A DNA stretch of 38,329 nucleotides from Oscillatoria salina IIICB1 (GTDB taxonomy: Bacteria > Cyanobacteriota > Cyanobacteriia > Cyanobacteriales > SIO1D9). The notes beneath the pieces were generated by a model. It did no database searches and had not been told where the DNA came from. It saw only the letters and a list, made by a program, of their open reading frames with translations. The stretch is from the NCBI RefSeq assembly GCF_020144665.1, contig NZ_JAAHBQ010000057.1:1-38329 (forward strand). The letters are read 5' to 3'. The position numbers and the translations under genes are program-made. This document shows positions 17,346 to 25,822 of this stretch, one piece after another; the first letter of the stretch is position 1, and each line of letters starts with the position of its first letter.

Positions 17346-20000
17346 ATGAAAATAGATTTAGGTGTAAACCCAATTCCTCTTCTTCTAGAAGAAGAAAGCA
17401 GAAAACGAGCTGAGCAAATAGCAATTCTGGGAATTGACCGAAGACCATTGACGTACAGAGACTTATTCAAGACCGTTACCAAGATCGTCACTACCCTAAA
17501 TGAATTGGGCATTGGTCGCCAAGATCGAGTTGCAATTGTTTTACCCAACGGACCAGAAATGGCTGTTGCCTTTCTTGGGGTTGCCTCGTGCGCTACCAGC
17601 GCTCCCCTAAATCCCAACTACCAAGTGCCAGAATTTGAATTTTACCTCAGCGATCTCCAAGCCAAAGCAATCATCATTGCTGCCGAGCTTCAATCGGCGG
17701 CTCGAAGCGTAGCAAGTGAACAGAATATTCCCATTATTGAACTGAGTCTGAGTGGAGAGACTGCGGGCATTTTTACTCTAGAAGCAGAGAAAATTGGCAA
17801 GGTTTCCTACCCTGGTTATGCAGAAACTGATGATGTAGCCCTTGTTTTGCATACATCAGGGACAACCTCTCGACCTAAAATTGTGCCGCTTACCCACCGC
17901 AACATCCTGAACTCGGCAGACAATATTTGCAGCACATTGCACTTAACAGAAATAGACCTCTGCTTAAATGTAATGGTATTGTTCCACATTCACGGCTTAA
18001 TTGCCGCCCTAATGACCTCTTTGAGGGCGGGAAGCAGTGTAGTTTGCACCCCTGGCTTTCTCGCCCCTCATTTCTTTGAGTGGATGCAAAAATTTCAGCC
18101 TACATGGTACACAGCAGTTCCTACCATCCATCAGTCTATTTTAGAGCGTGCCAACAGTAATCAGGCAATTATTGACCAACTAAAGTTGCGTTTTATTCGC
18201 TCTTCCTCTTCCTCCCTAGCTCCTTCGGTGATGGCTAAGTTGGAAAAGACCTTCAATGCACCAGTGATTGAAGCCTACGGCATGACTGAAGCTTCTCATC
18301 AAATGACGAGTAATCCCCTACCGCCTCTGGAACGTAAGCCTGGTACTGTCGGTCTTGCTGCCGGACCAGAGGTGAGGATAATGGATGAAAATAACAGCAA
18401 CCTTTTGCCAATCGGTCAACAAGGCGAGATTGTCATTCGGGGTGCCAATGTCACCCTTGGCTACGCAAGTAATTCCGAAGCCAATGTTAAAGCATTCAGC
18501 GATGGTTGGTTCCGTACCGGAGACCAAGGCTTTTTCGATCGAGATGGCTACTTGACAATTAGTGGTCGTCTGAAAGAGATTATTAATCGGGGCGGTGAAA
18601 AAATTCTGCCTCGCCAAGTTGATGAAGTGTTACTGGAACATCCAGCCGTTGCTCAGGCAGTGACGTTTGGCATTCCTAACCCTGTCTTGGGCGAAGAGGT
18701 AGGAGCGGCAGTCGTCTTGCGAGAAGAGAACGTGACGGTTCGGGAGTTACAACAGTTTGTTGCCACGCGGTTATCCTCGTTTAAAGTACCTCATCAGATG
18801 GCGATCGTGGACAGCATTCCTAAAGGAGCAACGGGTAAACTGCAACGAATTGGACTGTGGGAGAAGTTAGGGTTACAAGCTTCTGAATCTCTCTTTGCCG
18901 ATTTATCGGGTCAGGTGAGGGAGTTTATTGCCCCTCAAACCGAAACCCAAAAACAATTGGTAAGGGTCTGGTGTGAGGTTTTGAATGTGCCTCAAATCAG
19001 TCTAAATCAGAATTTCTTCGAGAGCGGTGGGGACTCGATGACGGCTGCACAGTTAATGAATCAAATTGAACGCACGTTTGCGCTACGACTGTCTGTAACC
19101 GACCTTTTTGATGCTAGGACTATTCAGGAGCAAGCTGTTGTAATTGAACGCCTCATGGCTTCTCAGAGAAAGGGAACACAAAACTTATCGGATTCAGGGT
19201 TTAAGTCATTACGGTTGCTAAAAACAGGAAGTCAGGTTGAGCCGATTCTGTTCCTGATCCCAGGAGGTGGGGGTGGAGAAGAAGAGTTTTTAACTTATGG
19301 ACGTTTGCTTCACTTGCTGGGTACTGCACAAACGGTGTATGGTTTCTTTGGGCGCGGTCAAGATGGGGAAACTCAGCCCCACGAAACTGTAGCTGAGATG
19401 GTGGAAGATTATTTGGTGGAGTTACGAGAATTACAACCCCAGGGACCTTACTATTTGAGTGGAGAGTGTGTTGGGGGGAAAGTGGCTTATGAAATGGCTT
19501 GTTGCCTCGATCGCGAAGGAGAAAGGGTATTTTTGCTGCTGTTGAATACGCGCTTACCTAATTTAACTGAACAAGGAACACCCAGAGCGGGAAATTACTG
19601 GGTGGAGCGGGCAAAATATCATTGGAGGCAAATCCAAAACCAAAGTAATCGAGAAAGAGTGAGTTATTTGGTGAAGACTTTCAAAGATTCTCCTTTAAAT
19701 CCTGCGGTTGTTTTTGGAGCGAATTTTCAGCGCGATCGCCAAATCCTGCGAGCGCGATCGCGATATAATCAACTGCTACAAGATCGTGTACCCACTATGC
19801 GTTACAAACAACCAGTGTCATTAATAGTTAGTGAAGATTACTATGCCCAAACTCCGACAATGGGTGTTACTCAATGGATTGACAATGAAGTTAAAATTTA
19901 TCCGACTCAGGGAAACTACAATTCTTATTTAGGTATTCATCTGGAAACGACAGCACAGCAAGTACGTCACCTCTTACATCTTAACGGAAACTCCAAATGA
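17346..20000 (+). CDS. Adenylation - carrier protein - thioesterase protein (NRPS-like, AAE3-type adenylation domain)
   Basis: An 884-residue protein. Residues ~1-520 are an acyl/aryl adenylating domain, with LHTSGTTSRPK (~168-178), EAYGMTEA, GWFRTGD, GRLKEIINRGGEK and the catalytic-Lys motif PKGATGKLQR (~492-501). Its motifs (APLNPNYQVPEFEFYLSD, TWYTAVPTIHQ) look like the oxalate-CoA ligase/AAE3 branch rather than an amino-acid-activating NRPS domain. Residues ~545-610 are a carrier domain, with the phosphopantetheine Ser564 in GGDS. Residues ~640-880 are an alpha/beta-hydrolase thioesterase in which the GxSxG element reads GECVGG, so the nucleophile would be Cys708. The substrate is unknown, probably a small carboxylic acid loaded on the carrier and released or transferred by the Cys thioesterase. 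First gene of a four-gene operon; its stop overlaps the next start (ATGA). Confidence 0.88.
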   Translation: MKIDLGVNPIPLLLEEESRKRAEQIAILGIDRRPLTYRDLFKTVTKIVTTLNELGIGRQDRVAIVLPNGPEMAVAFLGVASCATSAPLNPNYQVPEFEFYLSDLQAKAIIIAAELQSAARSVASEQNIPIIELSLSGETAGIFTLEAEKIGKVSYPGYAETDDVALVLHTSGTTSRPKIVPLTHRNILNSADNICSTLHLTEIDLCLNVMVLFHIHGLIAALMTSLRAGSSVVCTPGFLAPHFFEWMQKFQPTWYTAVPTIHQSILERANSNQAIIDQLKLRFIRSSSSSLAPSVMAKLEKTFNAPVIEAYGMTEASHQMTSNPLPPLERKPGTVGLAAGPEVRIMDENNSNLLPIGQQGEIVIRGANVTLGYASNSEANVKAFSDGWFRTGDQGFFDRDGYLTISGRLKEIINRGGEKILPRQVDEVLLEHPAVAQAVTFGIPNPVLGEEVGAAVVLREENVTVRELQQFVATRLSSFKVPHQMAIVDSIPKGATGKLQRIGLWEKLGLQASESLFADLSGQVREFIAPQTETQKQLVRVWCEVLNVPQISLNQNFFESGGDSMTAAQLMNQIERTFALRLSVTDLFDARTIQEQAVVIERLMASQRKGTQNLSDSGFKSLRLLKTGSQVEPILFLIPGGGGGEEEFLTYGRLLHLLGTAQTVYGFFGRGQDGETQPHETVAEMVEDYLVELRELQPQGPYYLSGECVGGKVAYEMACCLDREGERVFLLLLNTRLPNLTEQGTPRAGNYWVERAKYHWRQIQNQSNRERVSYLVKTFKDSPLNPAVVFGANFQRDRQILRARSRYNQLLQDRVPTMRYKQPVSLIVSEDYYAQTPTMGVTQWIDNEVKIYPTQGNYNSYLGIHLETTAQQVRHLLHLNGNSK

Positions 20001-20893
20001 CTCTTCCCGATTTCCTCTGTATTGGTGCAATGAAGTCCGGTACAACATGGCTTTATAACAATCTACGTTATCATCCTAATCTCTGGTTACCACCGGTTAA
20101 GGAACTACATTATTTTGATTGGTCATCGTCACCTAACATCAGAATGAGCTTTGGTTCTAATCCAGCTAAACGCTATTTCATGTTAAGTCAATTTAGAGCT
20201 TTGGCTAGGGAGATTATCCTCGATCTCAAGAACTTGCAGTTACCTTTAGATACGATCGATTGGTTTGTGCGATTCAGCTTCTATACTCATGACGATCGAT
20301 GGTACAATGCTTTGTTTGTCCCTAAGCCAGGGCAAATTGCCGGGGAAATAACTCCTACCTATGCGTTATTACCAGAAGAAAAAGTAATCCAAATTTATCG
20401 GTTAATGCCAGAGCTTAAAATTATCTATTTATTGCGTAACCCTGTCGATCGTGCGTGGTCACAAATAAGAATGTATTTAAGCAGATTCAAAAATTTAAGT
20501 CTAGATCAAGTCAAATATGAGACGATAAAGCAGCATTTCGATCGGCTTAAATCTATTCCATATTCTTCTTATACATCAACACTGTCTGTTTGGGAAAAAC
20601 ATTTTGTTTCCGAGCAGATCTTTATTGGCTTTTTTGAGCAAATTGTCCATTCCCCTCGCGATCTATTATTCGACATCTATCGTTTTCTGAATGTTCCTGA
20701 AAGTGAGGTTTACATCAGCCCTTATCTTCAAAAGAAAGTATTTGCTAACAAGGGTTCTTTGCCAATGCCGAAGGAGCTGCGACGAGAAATTACTGCACGC
20801 TTATACCCAGAAATTCGGGCATTACACGAGCGATTTAACAATCAATATACTGAAAGTTGGTTAGTTTCTGCTCAGGATACCCTTACTGACTAA
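19997..20893 (+). CDS. PAPS-dependent sulfotransferase
   Basis: A 298-residue cytoplasmic enzyme of the sulfotransferase superfamily. The 5'-phosphosulfate loop is at residues 10-17 (GAMKSGTT), and a 3'-phosphate motif (LLRNPVDRAWS) sits at about 146-156, which is diagnostic. It transfers sulfate from PAPS to a hydroxyl or amine; the acceptor cannot be read from sequence but is probably the product of this operon, such as a sugar or the acyl metabolite. The start ATG overlaps the preceding stop by 4 bases, implying translational coupling. The length is normal for bacterial members. No signal peptide, so sulfation would occur in the cytoplasm before export. Confidence 0.88.
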   Translation: MTLPDFLCIGAMKSGTTWLYNNLRYHPNLWLPPVKELHYFDWSSSPNIRMSFGSNPAKRYFMLSQFRALAREIILDLKNLQLPLDTIDWFVRFSFYTHDDRWYNALFVPKPGQIAGEITPTYALLPEEKVIQIYRLMPELKIIYLLRNPVDRAWSQIRMYLSRFKNLSLDQVKYETIKQHFDRLKSIPYSSYTSTLSVWEKHFVSEQIFIGFFEQIVHSPRDLLFDIYRFLNVPESEVYISPYLQKKVFANKGSLPMPKELRREITARLYPEIRALHERFNNQYTESWLVSAQDTLTD

Positions 20894-20923
20894 TAGTATC
20901 TAGCCGTAATCTTAGCTCTCAAG

Positions 20924-22075
20924 ATGGACGATAAAAAAATTACGATCGGTGTATTTCAGCCTTCTCTCAGAGAAGAAGAACTTGCTGCGGTGGAGCGGGT
21001 TTTTGCTTCAAATTGGCTAGGGAAGGGAAAGGTAACAGAGCAATTTGAGAAAGACTTTGCTGACCATCTTGGTAGTGATGCCTCTCTTATTCGCAGTGTT
21101 AGCTGCTGTACGGAAGGATTATTTCAATCTCTGTCTCTATTAGAAATCGGTGCGGGAGACGAAGTGATTTTACCAACTATTAGTTTTGTTGGGGCAGGAA
21201 ATGCGATCGCCAGCAGTGGTGCAAAACCTGTTTTCTGTGATGTAAACCCTCGGACTCTAAATCCAACGGTAGAGATGGTGGAAGCCAAAATTACCCCCAA
21301 AACGAAAGCAGTGATGCTCATGCACTATGGCGGTGTCCCTTGCGATCTGGATGCTATGGTGTCTTTAATGGCTGAGTATAAAATTAAACTGATTGAAGAT
21401 TGTGCCTGTAGCGTTTCTTCTCGCTGGCGCGGACAAGCTTGCGGTACATTTGGGGATGTGGCTGTTTGGTCTTTTGATGCCATGAAGATTTTAGTCACTG
21501 GGGACGGCGGGATGATTCGTTGTCGGACTCCTGAGATGGCAAAGCGGGCAGAAAGTCTGCTCTATCTGGGATTGAAGACTCAGAGTGGGCTATCAAGTCA
21601 AGCGAAGTCGAGGTGGTGGGAATTTGAAATCGACTCCCCTAGTAGACGAGCGATTATGAATGATATTGCTGCGGCGATTGGGGTTGAACAATTGAAAAAA
21701 TTGCCTGACTTTATTGAGCGACGAAGGGCTGTTTATCAGTTTTATAACGAAGCTTTGGTTGGGGAAACTTGGCTAGAAAGACCCCCTTCGATTCCTCAAG
21801 AGGCGGAGTCTTCGTATTATTTCTACTGGATTCAAACTGAGCCATTGTACCGCGATCGCCTGGCTCGATATCTGCGCGATCGCGATATTTATACGACGTT
21901 TCGCTACTATCCTCTACATTGGGTAAAATTTTTCGCTCGACAGGAAACATTGCCTTATGCTGAGATGGCTGCGAATACAACCCTTTGTCTCCCTATTCAT
22001 CAGTCCCTCACTGAGAATGAATTAAGTAAAGTGGTTGATTGTATTCAACGTTTTGGTCGGGAGGAGATGGGATGA
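20924..22075 (+). CDS. DegT/DnrJ/EryC1/StrS family PLP aminotransferase
   Basis: A 383-residue type-I-fold PLP enzyme. The Schiff-base lysine is Lys188, in SFDAMK followed by TGDGGM, the standard family arrangement. The N-terminal substrate loop (SNWLGKGKVTEQFE) and LIEDCACSVSS also match. Family members aminate keto groups of nucleotide-linked sugars, using Glu or Gln, for antibiotic, O-antigen or exopolysaccharide sugars. With the sulfotransferase upstream this suggests an amino-sugar-containing, sulfated product. It lies 30 bases after the sulfotransferase and overlaps the next gene by 4 bases (ATGA). Some members act as dehydratases or epimerases, but the intact Lys supports transamination. 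Confidence 0.88.
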   Translation: MDDKKITIGVFQPSLREEELAAVERVFASNWLGKGKVTEQFEKDFADHLGSDASLIRSVSCCTEGLFQSLSLLEIGAGDEVILPTISFVGAGNAIASSGAKPVFCDVNPRTLNPTVEMVEAKITPKTKAVMLMHYGGVPCDLDAMVSLMAEYKIKLIEDCACSVSSRWRGQACGTFGDVAVWSFDAMKILVTGDGGMIRCRTPEMAKRAESLLYLGLKTQSGLSSQAKSRWWEFEIDSPSRRAIMNDIAAAIGVEQLKKLPDFIERRRAVYQFYNEALVGETWLERPPSIPQEAESSYYFYWIQTEPLYRDRLARYLRDRDIYTTFRYYPLHWVKFFARQETLPYAEMAANTTLCLPIHQSLTENELSKVVDCIQRFGREEMG

Positions 22076-23124
22076 TTTATGTTTTTGTCTTTCAAGGAGA
22101 ATTTGGTTTTGAGCTACTGAATTGGCAGGGGGTTGTACGTAAGTTCGCCACGACGATCGCGCTAGAAGATAAGATTATTTGCTGTAGCCGTGCTAATCTT
22201 TATCTCCTTTATGAAACGGCTGATGAATTTGTCGATATTTCCGAAGTTCCTTTGTTTAAGCAAAGTCGAGCTTCTGCTTACTGGGGAATCTTCTCTCCAG
22301 CAGAGTTACCCCGCTATCGCCTCATCGGTCAGTTTAAGGAGAAATCCCTGAAGCTTTTATTACGTCATCAACTTAAACAGTTTATCTGGAAAAATTCGCA
22401 GATTTTACAAGGAAATTTAAATCAGCCTGTGCGTTTTATTCTCAGCGCTCGTCCTACTCGAATTAATGATTGTTTGTTTGGCTGGAGTCGTAATGATGGT
22501 GTGATGGATATTTACGACCTTCTTGATGTTGAAAATAATCTCTATCGAAAAATTGAACCCGATCTAAGCTGGCGTTTAGTCATTGAAGAACGGCTAAAGT
22601 TTTCTTTAGATGAACCTTTTTTACTCATTCAAACTCGTAAGCGGGATACTTCTACCAAACAACCCTCCCCAGATTTACTAGAAACAGAGTCTTTAATTGA
22701 ACATTTAAGCCGTCAGGTTAAAATTGTTTTGCTTTCCTTTGATACTGGGCGTTGGCTTGATAGTCACTCAGATTTTCCTGAAAAAAACATTGGTTATCAC
22801 TACCGATGTACTTCATTTCCAGAGCAAGCCTGTCTGATTTATCATGCTCGGCACTGCCTATTTTTGACGGAAGGGGACTTTGGCAGTCATATTTATGTTC
22901 CTCCGATGATGGGTAAAGATGTGACAGTTGTTGCTCCGCGCTCGATTTTTCAGTTAGAAAGTACCCCCATTGATTTTTGGAATCAGAAAGTTTTTACTTG
23001 TGGGGGACAAGTGGTTGCAGCGATCGCTGAGTCGGTTCTTTCTTCAGATGAATCTTTAAACCAATTTTCGTCTCACCTCTTAAGTAAATACTTTGAACAA
23101 AATCGTTTCGTGCAGCACCACTAA
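22072..23124 (+). CDS. Unrecognised protein, possibly glycosyltransferase-like; last gene of the operon
   Basis: A 350-residue protein. The ATG at 22072 is chosen because it overlaps the previous TGA and follows a GGGAGGAG ribosome site; the longer frame from 22039 would lie inside the aminotransferase gene. The family is not recognised. The N-terminus begins with a beta-strand and a Gly/Glu-rich loop (FVFQGEFGFELLNW). The C-terminal third contains YHARHCLFLTEGDFGSH, then YVPPMMGKDVTVVAP, a pattern seen in the nucleotide-sugar-binding half of GT-B glycosyltransferases and related polysaccharide enzymes. No membrane helix or signal peptide. From the neighbours, a transferase acting on the amino sugar is a reasonable guess, but it remains a guess. 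Confidence 0.7.
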   Translation: MIYVFVFQGEFGFELLNWQGVVRKFATTIALEDKIICCSRANLYLLYETADEFVDISEVPLFKQSRASAYWGIFSPAELPRYRLIGQFKEKSLKLLLRHQLKQFIWKNSQILQGNLNQPVRFILSARPTRINDCLFGWSRNDGVMDIYDLLDVENNLYRKIEPDLSWRLVIEERLKFSLDEPFLLIQTRKRDTSTKQPSPDLLETESLIEHLSRQVKIVLLSFDTGRWLDSHSDFPEKNIGYHYRCTSFPEQACLIYHARHCLFLTEGDFGSHIYVPPMMGKDVTVVAPRSIFQLESTPIDFWNQKVFTCGGQVVAAIAESVLSSDESLNQFSSHLLSKYFEQNRFVQHH

Positions 23125-23128
23125 AAAA

Positions 23129-24595
23129 TTACCAATTTTGATTTCGCGCAGTTACCGATTTTGGTGCGTGACTGGGAGTAATAGTGATATTTGGTCTGGA
23201 AAATGGTTGATTGAAGTATTGATAAGCAGCGCGAGAAATAGCATGAATAAATTCTTTGGCTTTGGGATCGTTGTCGGGACGACTAACCATAATTGCGACT
23301 AAATAACGCTTTCCAGAAGGCATATCGACGATCCCCACATCTCCTAACATAGAGCCAATATAACCAGTTTTATGAGCAATAGTAGCTCCTTGACCTAAAC
23401 CTTGAGGTAGAAGCGTATTATTTTCCGTTTGTTTCATGATCTCTAAAAGCCGATCGCGCGATCGCATCGAAATCAATTCTCCTTTGTTGACTCGGGCTAA
23501 AATTTTGGCTAAGTCTTCGGGGCTGGTGGTATTTGTTCCTTCAATATCGGGTAAAGGATTGCGAATCGCTGTGGCAGTTAAACCCCATTCCTGAAAACGT
23601 TGGTTAAGGGCGATCGCGCCTCCGAGACGTTCGATTAACATATTGGTAGCGCTGTTATCGCTGATGGTAATCATTTTAGTCGCGGTTTCTAAGGCTGTAT
23701 ACTGGGTTCCGATCGCTTGATATTGCATATCCCCCGAACCCGTAGCGATCGTTTCTGGGGTTAAAGTTAAAGTTTCGTCGAGGCGAATTTTACCCGCATC
23801 CACATCTTGGAAAAAAGCAACTAAAATCGGTACTTTAATCGTACTAGCTGCCGAAAATGCAGTCGAACCTTCCCAGTTGAGGTACGCACCTGTATCGAGA
23901 TCCACTAAAAATACACCCGGTTGCAGTTGAGGATTTTGCTGAAGCATTACTTGTAATTGGGTTTTCAGGGGCGTTATTTCCTGACTTAAAGGTAAAACTG
24001 GCGATGGTTGCGGTTCGATACTTGCTTGTAATTGATTTGTTTCCTTTTCGAGATTTTGCTCCGAGATTTGGGTACTGGGATCGACTACAGAAAGTAAAGT
24101 TCCCGCGATCGCTCCGAGTCCAACTGCTAAAATTAGTACGCGGACTCCATACAGCCACAGTAATGAAGAAAGCTTACGCGGCGGTTTATTGCCCCGACGC
24201 GGCGGTTTATTTCTCCGACGCGATGGCGGACGATTATTCGCTTCTGGGCGCGTTCTCGGCGCTTTGGGCTTCGGTACAGGTAATAAATCGGGGGACTTGC
24301 TTTTCGGCTGACGTTCTCGCCGACGCGAACCATTATTAGCCCCCGAACTAGGTCGGCGTAAAGGGCGATCGCTTGAGGATTGGGGTTTTGAGCGAGTGCG
24401 ACGACGACTTTCAAAGCGCGATCTCACCACTTGTGAATCAGGTAACTTTTTCTTCAACAAATTACTAACACCAATCCGAAGCAAATCTTTATTGGTTTCA
24501 AGTGCAGAAATTTGAGATTTTCCTCGCCAATCCCAAGCTGCTGCACCTGCTGACATTTTTACTCTGGAAGATTGCGTTCTTGATTGCCGTACCAC
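23129..24595 (-). CDS. Membrane-anchored serine hydrolase of beta-lactamase fold with long basic N-terminal arm
   Basis: A 488-residue protein. Residues 1-~143 are a cytoplasmic arm packed with Arg, Lys and Pro and predicted disordered. A single membrane helix follows (~145-168, LLWLYGVRVLILAVGLGAIA), then a linker and a periplasmic beta-lactamase-type domain from ~210. The catalytic Ser251 and Lys254 are in STIK, SDN is at 312-314 and KTG at 409-411. The usual class A omega-loop Glu/Asn pair is not evident: the segment before TSPEDLA reads NPLPDIEG. It may therefore be a cell-wall hydrolase or penicillin-binding-like enzyme rather than a true beta-lactamase. It ends 4 bases from the end of the convergent operon gene. 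Confidence 0.85.
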   Translation of the reverse strand: MVRQSRTQSSRVKMSAGAAAWDWRGKSQISALETNKDLLRIGVSNLLKKKLPDSQVVRSRFESRRRTRSKPQSSSDRPLRRPSSGANNGSRRRERQPKSKSPDLLPVPKPKAPRTRPEANNRPPSRRRNKPPRRGNKPPRKLSSLLWLYGVRVLILAVGLGAIAGTLLSVVDPSTQISEQNLEKETNQLQASIEPQPSPVLPLSQEITPLKTQLQVMLQQNPQLQPGVFLVDLDTGAYLNWEGSTAFSAASTIKVPILVAFFQDVDAGKIRLDETLTLTPETIATGSGDMQYQAIGTQYTALETATKMITISDNSATNMLIERLGGAIALNQRFQEWGLTATAIRNPLPDIEGTNTTSPEDLAKILARVNKGELISMRSRDRLLEIMKQTENNTLLPQGLGQGATIAHKTGYIGSMLGDVGIVDMPSGKRYLVAIMVSRPDNDPKAKEFIHAISRAAYQYFNQPFSRPNITITPSHAPKSVTARNQNW

Positions 24596-24709
24596 ACCTA
24601 CACTCCTGTTGTCGCAACTCGATTTTAGACTTTCACTCTCTCAATTAAGCAAAACTCGAACAATTAAGCATAACGATCGTCGTCCTTTCTGTGCAAAATC
24701 TTACAATAC

Positions 24710-25450
24710 CTATTCTTTTTTTGCTTGTAATGCCCATTCGATCTGTCGGAGAATTCCCCGTAACATAGCTAATTCTTGTTTGGAAAGAGCGCTTCGATTA
24801 TACAACCGCCGCAATTTTTCCATTCTCTTTGTAGCGGTATGGGGATAAAGATAACCGATTTTCAATAAGATTGCTTCTAAGTGCTGATAATAATTTTCGA
24901 GAGCATCTAAGGTAGCTGTATCTGAATCTACTGTTTCGGCTAGAGTTGGGGAATCAAATTCTTCCTGAGATATTTGATAAAGTTCGTAAACGCAAACCGC
25001 TACTGCTTGGGCAAGATTTAAAGAAGGATATTCCGGATTAGCGGGAATACAAACAAATCTTTGGGCTAATCCAAGTTCGGCATTGCTTAAACCGCGATCT
25101 TCCGGACCAAAAATTAACGCTGATTCACCTGCTTCTGTTAACAGCCAAGGTAAGGCATTTCGCGGCTGTTCGAGAGTCAGTGGTAAAGTACGAGAACGGG
25201 CAGTAGTGGCGATCGCTCTTTGACAACCTTTGAGGGCTTCTGGCAAACTCTCTACCACCAAGGCTTGTTTTAACACATCGGTCGCATGAACTGCCATTTG
25301 AATCGCCTCTTGTCCCAAAACGTTGCAGTGGGGCTTAACTAATACTAACTGCTGCAAGCCCATATTTTTCATTACCCGCGCTACTGAACCCACATTGAGT
25401 GCGCCCGCAGGTTCCACTAAAATAATTCGCACTTTGGTAAGTTCACTCAT
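24710..25450 (-). CDS. trmJ: TrmJ-type tRNA 2'-O-ribose methyltransferase (SpoU/TrmH family)
   Basis: A 246-residue SPOUT-class methyltransferase. Motif 1 is near the N-terminus (LVEPAGALNVGSVARVMKNMG), motif 2 is ALIFGPEDRGLS, and motif 3 is CIPANPEYPSLNLAQAVAV, which together form the knotted SAM-binding site. The C-terminal helical extension and total length match TrmJ, which methylates the wobble-region nucleotide 32 of tRNA. The ATG at 25450 is preferred; a TTG 15 bases upstream would add five residues. It lies 40 bases from the divergent DUF2256 gene and 114 bases upstream of the serine hydrolase on the same strand. Distinction from other SpoU members rests on length and motif pattern. 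Confidence 0.85.
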   Translation of the reverse strand: MSELTKVRIILVEPAGALNVGSVARVMKNMGLQQLVLVKPHCNVLGQEAIQMAVHATDVLKQALVVESLPEALKGCQRAIATTARSRTLPLTLEQPRNALPWLLTEAGESALIFGPEDRGLSNAELGLAQRFVCIPANPEYPSLNLAQAVAVCVYELYQISQEEFDSPTLAETVDSDTATLDALENYYQHLEAILLKIGYLYPHTATKRMEKLRRLYNRSALSKQELAMLRGILRQIEWALQAKKE

Positions 25451-25490
25451 TGTCACTAAAATCAAATAGGCAGTTTAACGTCAACTTAGC

Positions 25491-25646
25491 ATGGCTCGTC
25501 AGCGATCTAAATCCGATTTACCAACAAAAATTTGTCCGGTGTGTCAGCGTCCTTTCACTTGGCGGAAAAAATGGTCTGATTGCTGGGATCAAGTAAAATA
25601 TTGTTCGGAGCGTTGTCGTCGAAGGCGATCGCAGATTGGGGATTAG
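25491..25646 (+). CDS. DUF2256 small zinc-ribbon-like protein
   Basis: A 51-residue protein read from ATG at 25491: [20 protein letters not shown], followed by FTWRKKW, a second Cys pair ([10 protein letters not shown]) and the end SQIGD. Two CxxC/CxxxC pairs in a short basic protein are typical of DUF2256, found in many bacteria and thought to bind zinc; its role is unknown. Transcribed divergently from trmJ with 40 bases between start codons. Its stop TAG lies inside the first unit of the GGGGACT repeat tract that follows. Confidence 0.85.
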   Translation: MARQRSKSDLPTKICPVCQRPFTWRKKWSDCWDQVKYCSERCRRRRSQIGD

Positions 25647-25713
25647 GGACTGGGGACTGGTGAGGTGGGGACTGGTGAGGTGGGGACTGGGGACTGGTGA
25701 GGTGGGGACTGGG
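25634..25713. repeat. Short tandem repeat tract, 15-bp unit GGGGACTGGTGAGGT
   Basis: Units GGGGACTGGTGAGGT occur at 25652-25666, 25667-25681 and 25689-25703, with partial GGGGACT units around them (25682-25688 and 25704-25710). The first degenerate unit begins in the DUF2256 gene and supplies its stop codon. Such GGGGACT-rich tracts are common between genes in cyanobacterial genomes. A related tract follows the cyclo-ligase gene near 34728-34790. Confidence 0.85.
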
Positions 25714-25740
25714 TTCAGTGAACAGTGAACAGTTAGCAGT

Positions 25741-25803
25741 TTATCCTCCTTGTCCTCCCCCTCTCCCCCCTCCCCCTTGTCCTCCCCCTCTCCCACCTCA
25801 CCA
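25741..25803. repeat. Pyrimidine-rich tract with an 18-bp direct repeat
   Basis: An almost pure C/T stretch. TTGTCCTCCCCCTCTCCC occurs at 25750-25767 and again exactly at 25777-25794 (27-bp period). It ends shortly before the isoaspartyl peptidase gene. A leftward open frame through it is an artefact of low complexity. A strand-asymmetric tract of this kind can be slippage-prone. Confidence 0.75.
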
Positions 25804-25822
25804 CGATCGCTTAAAATGACTG

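Noticed and set aside
24004-24414. Open frames on both strands overlapping the serine hydrolase arm
   Set aside because: These are by-products of the Arg/Pro-rich GC-biased stretch of the real gene.
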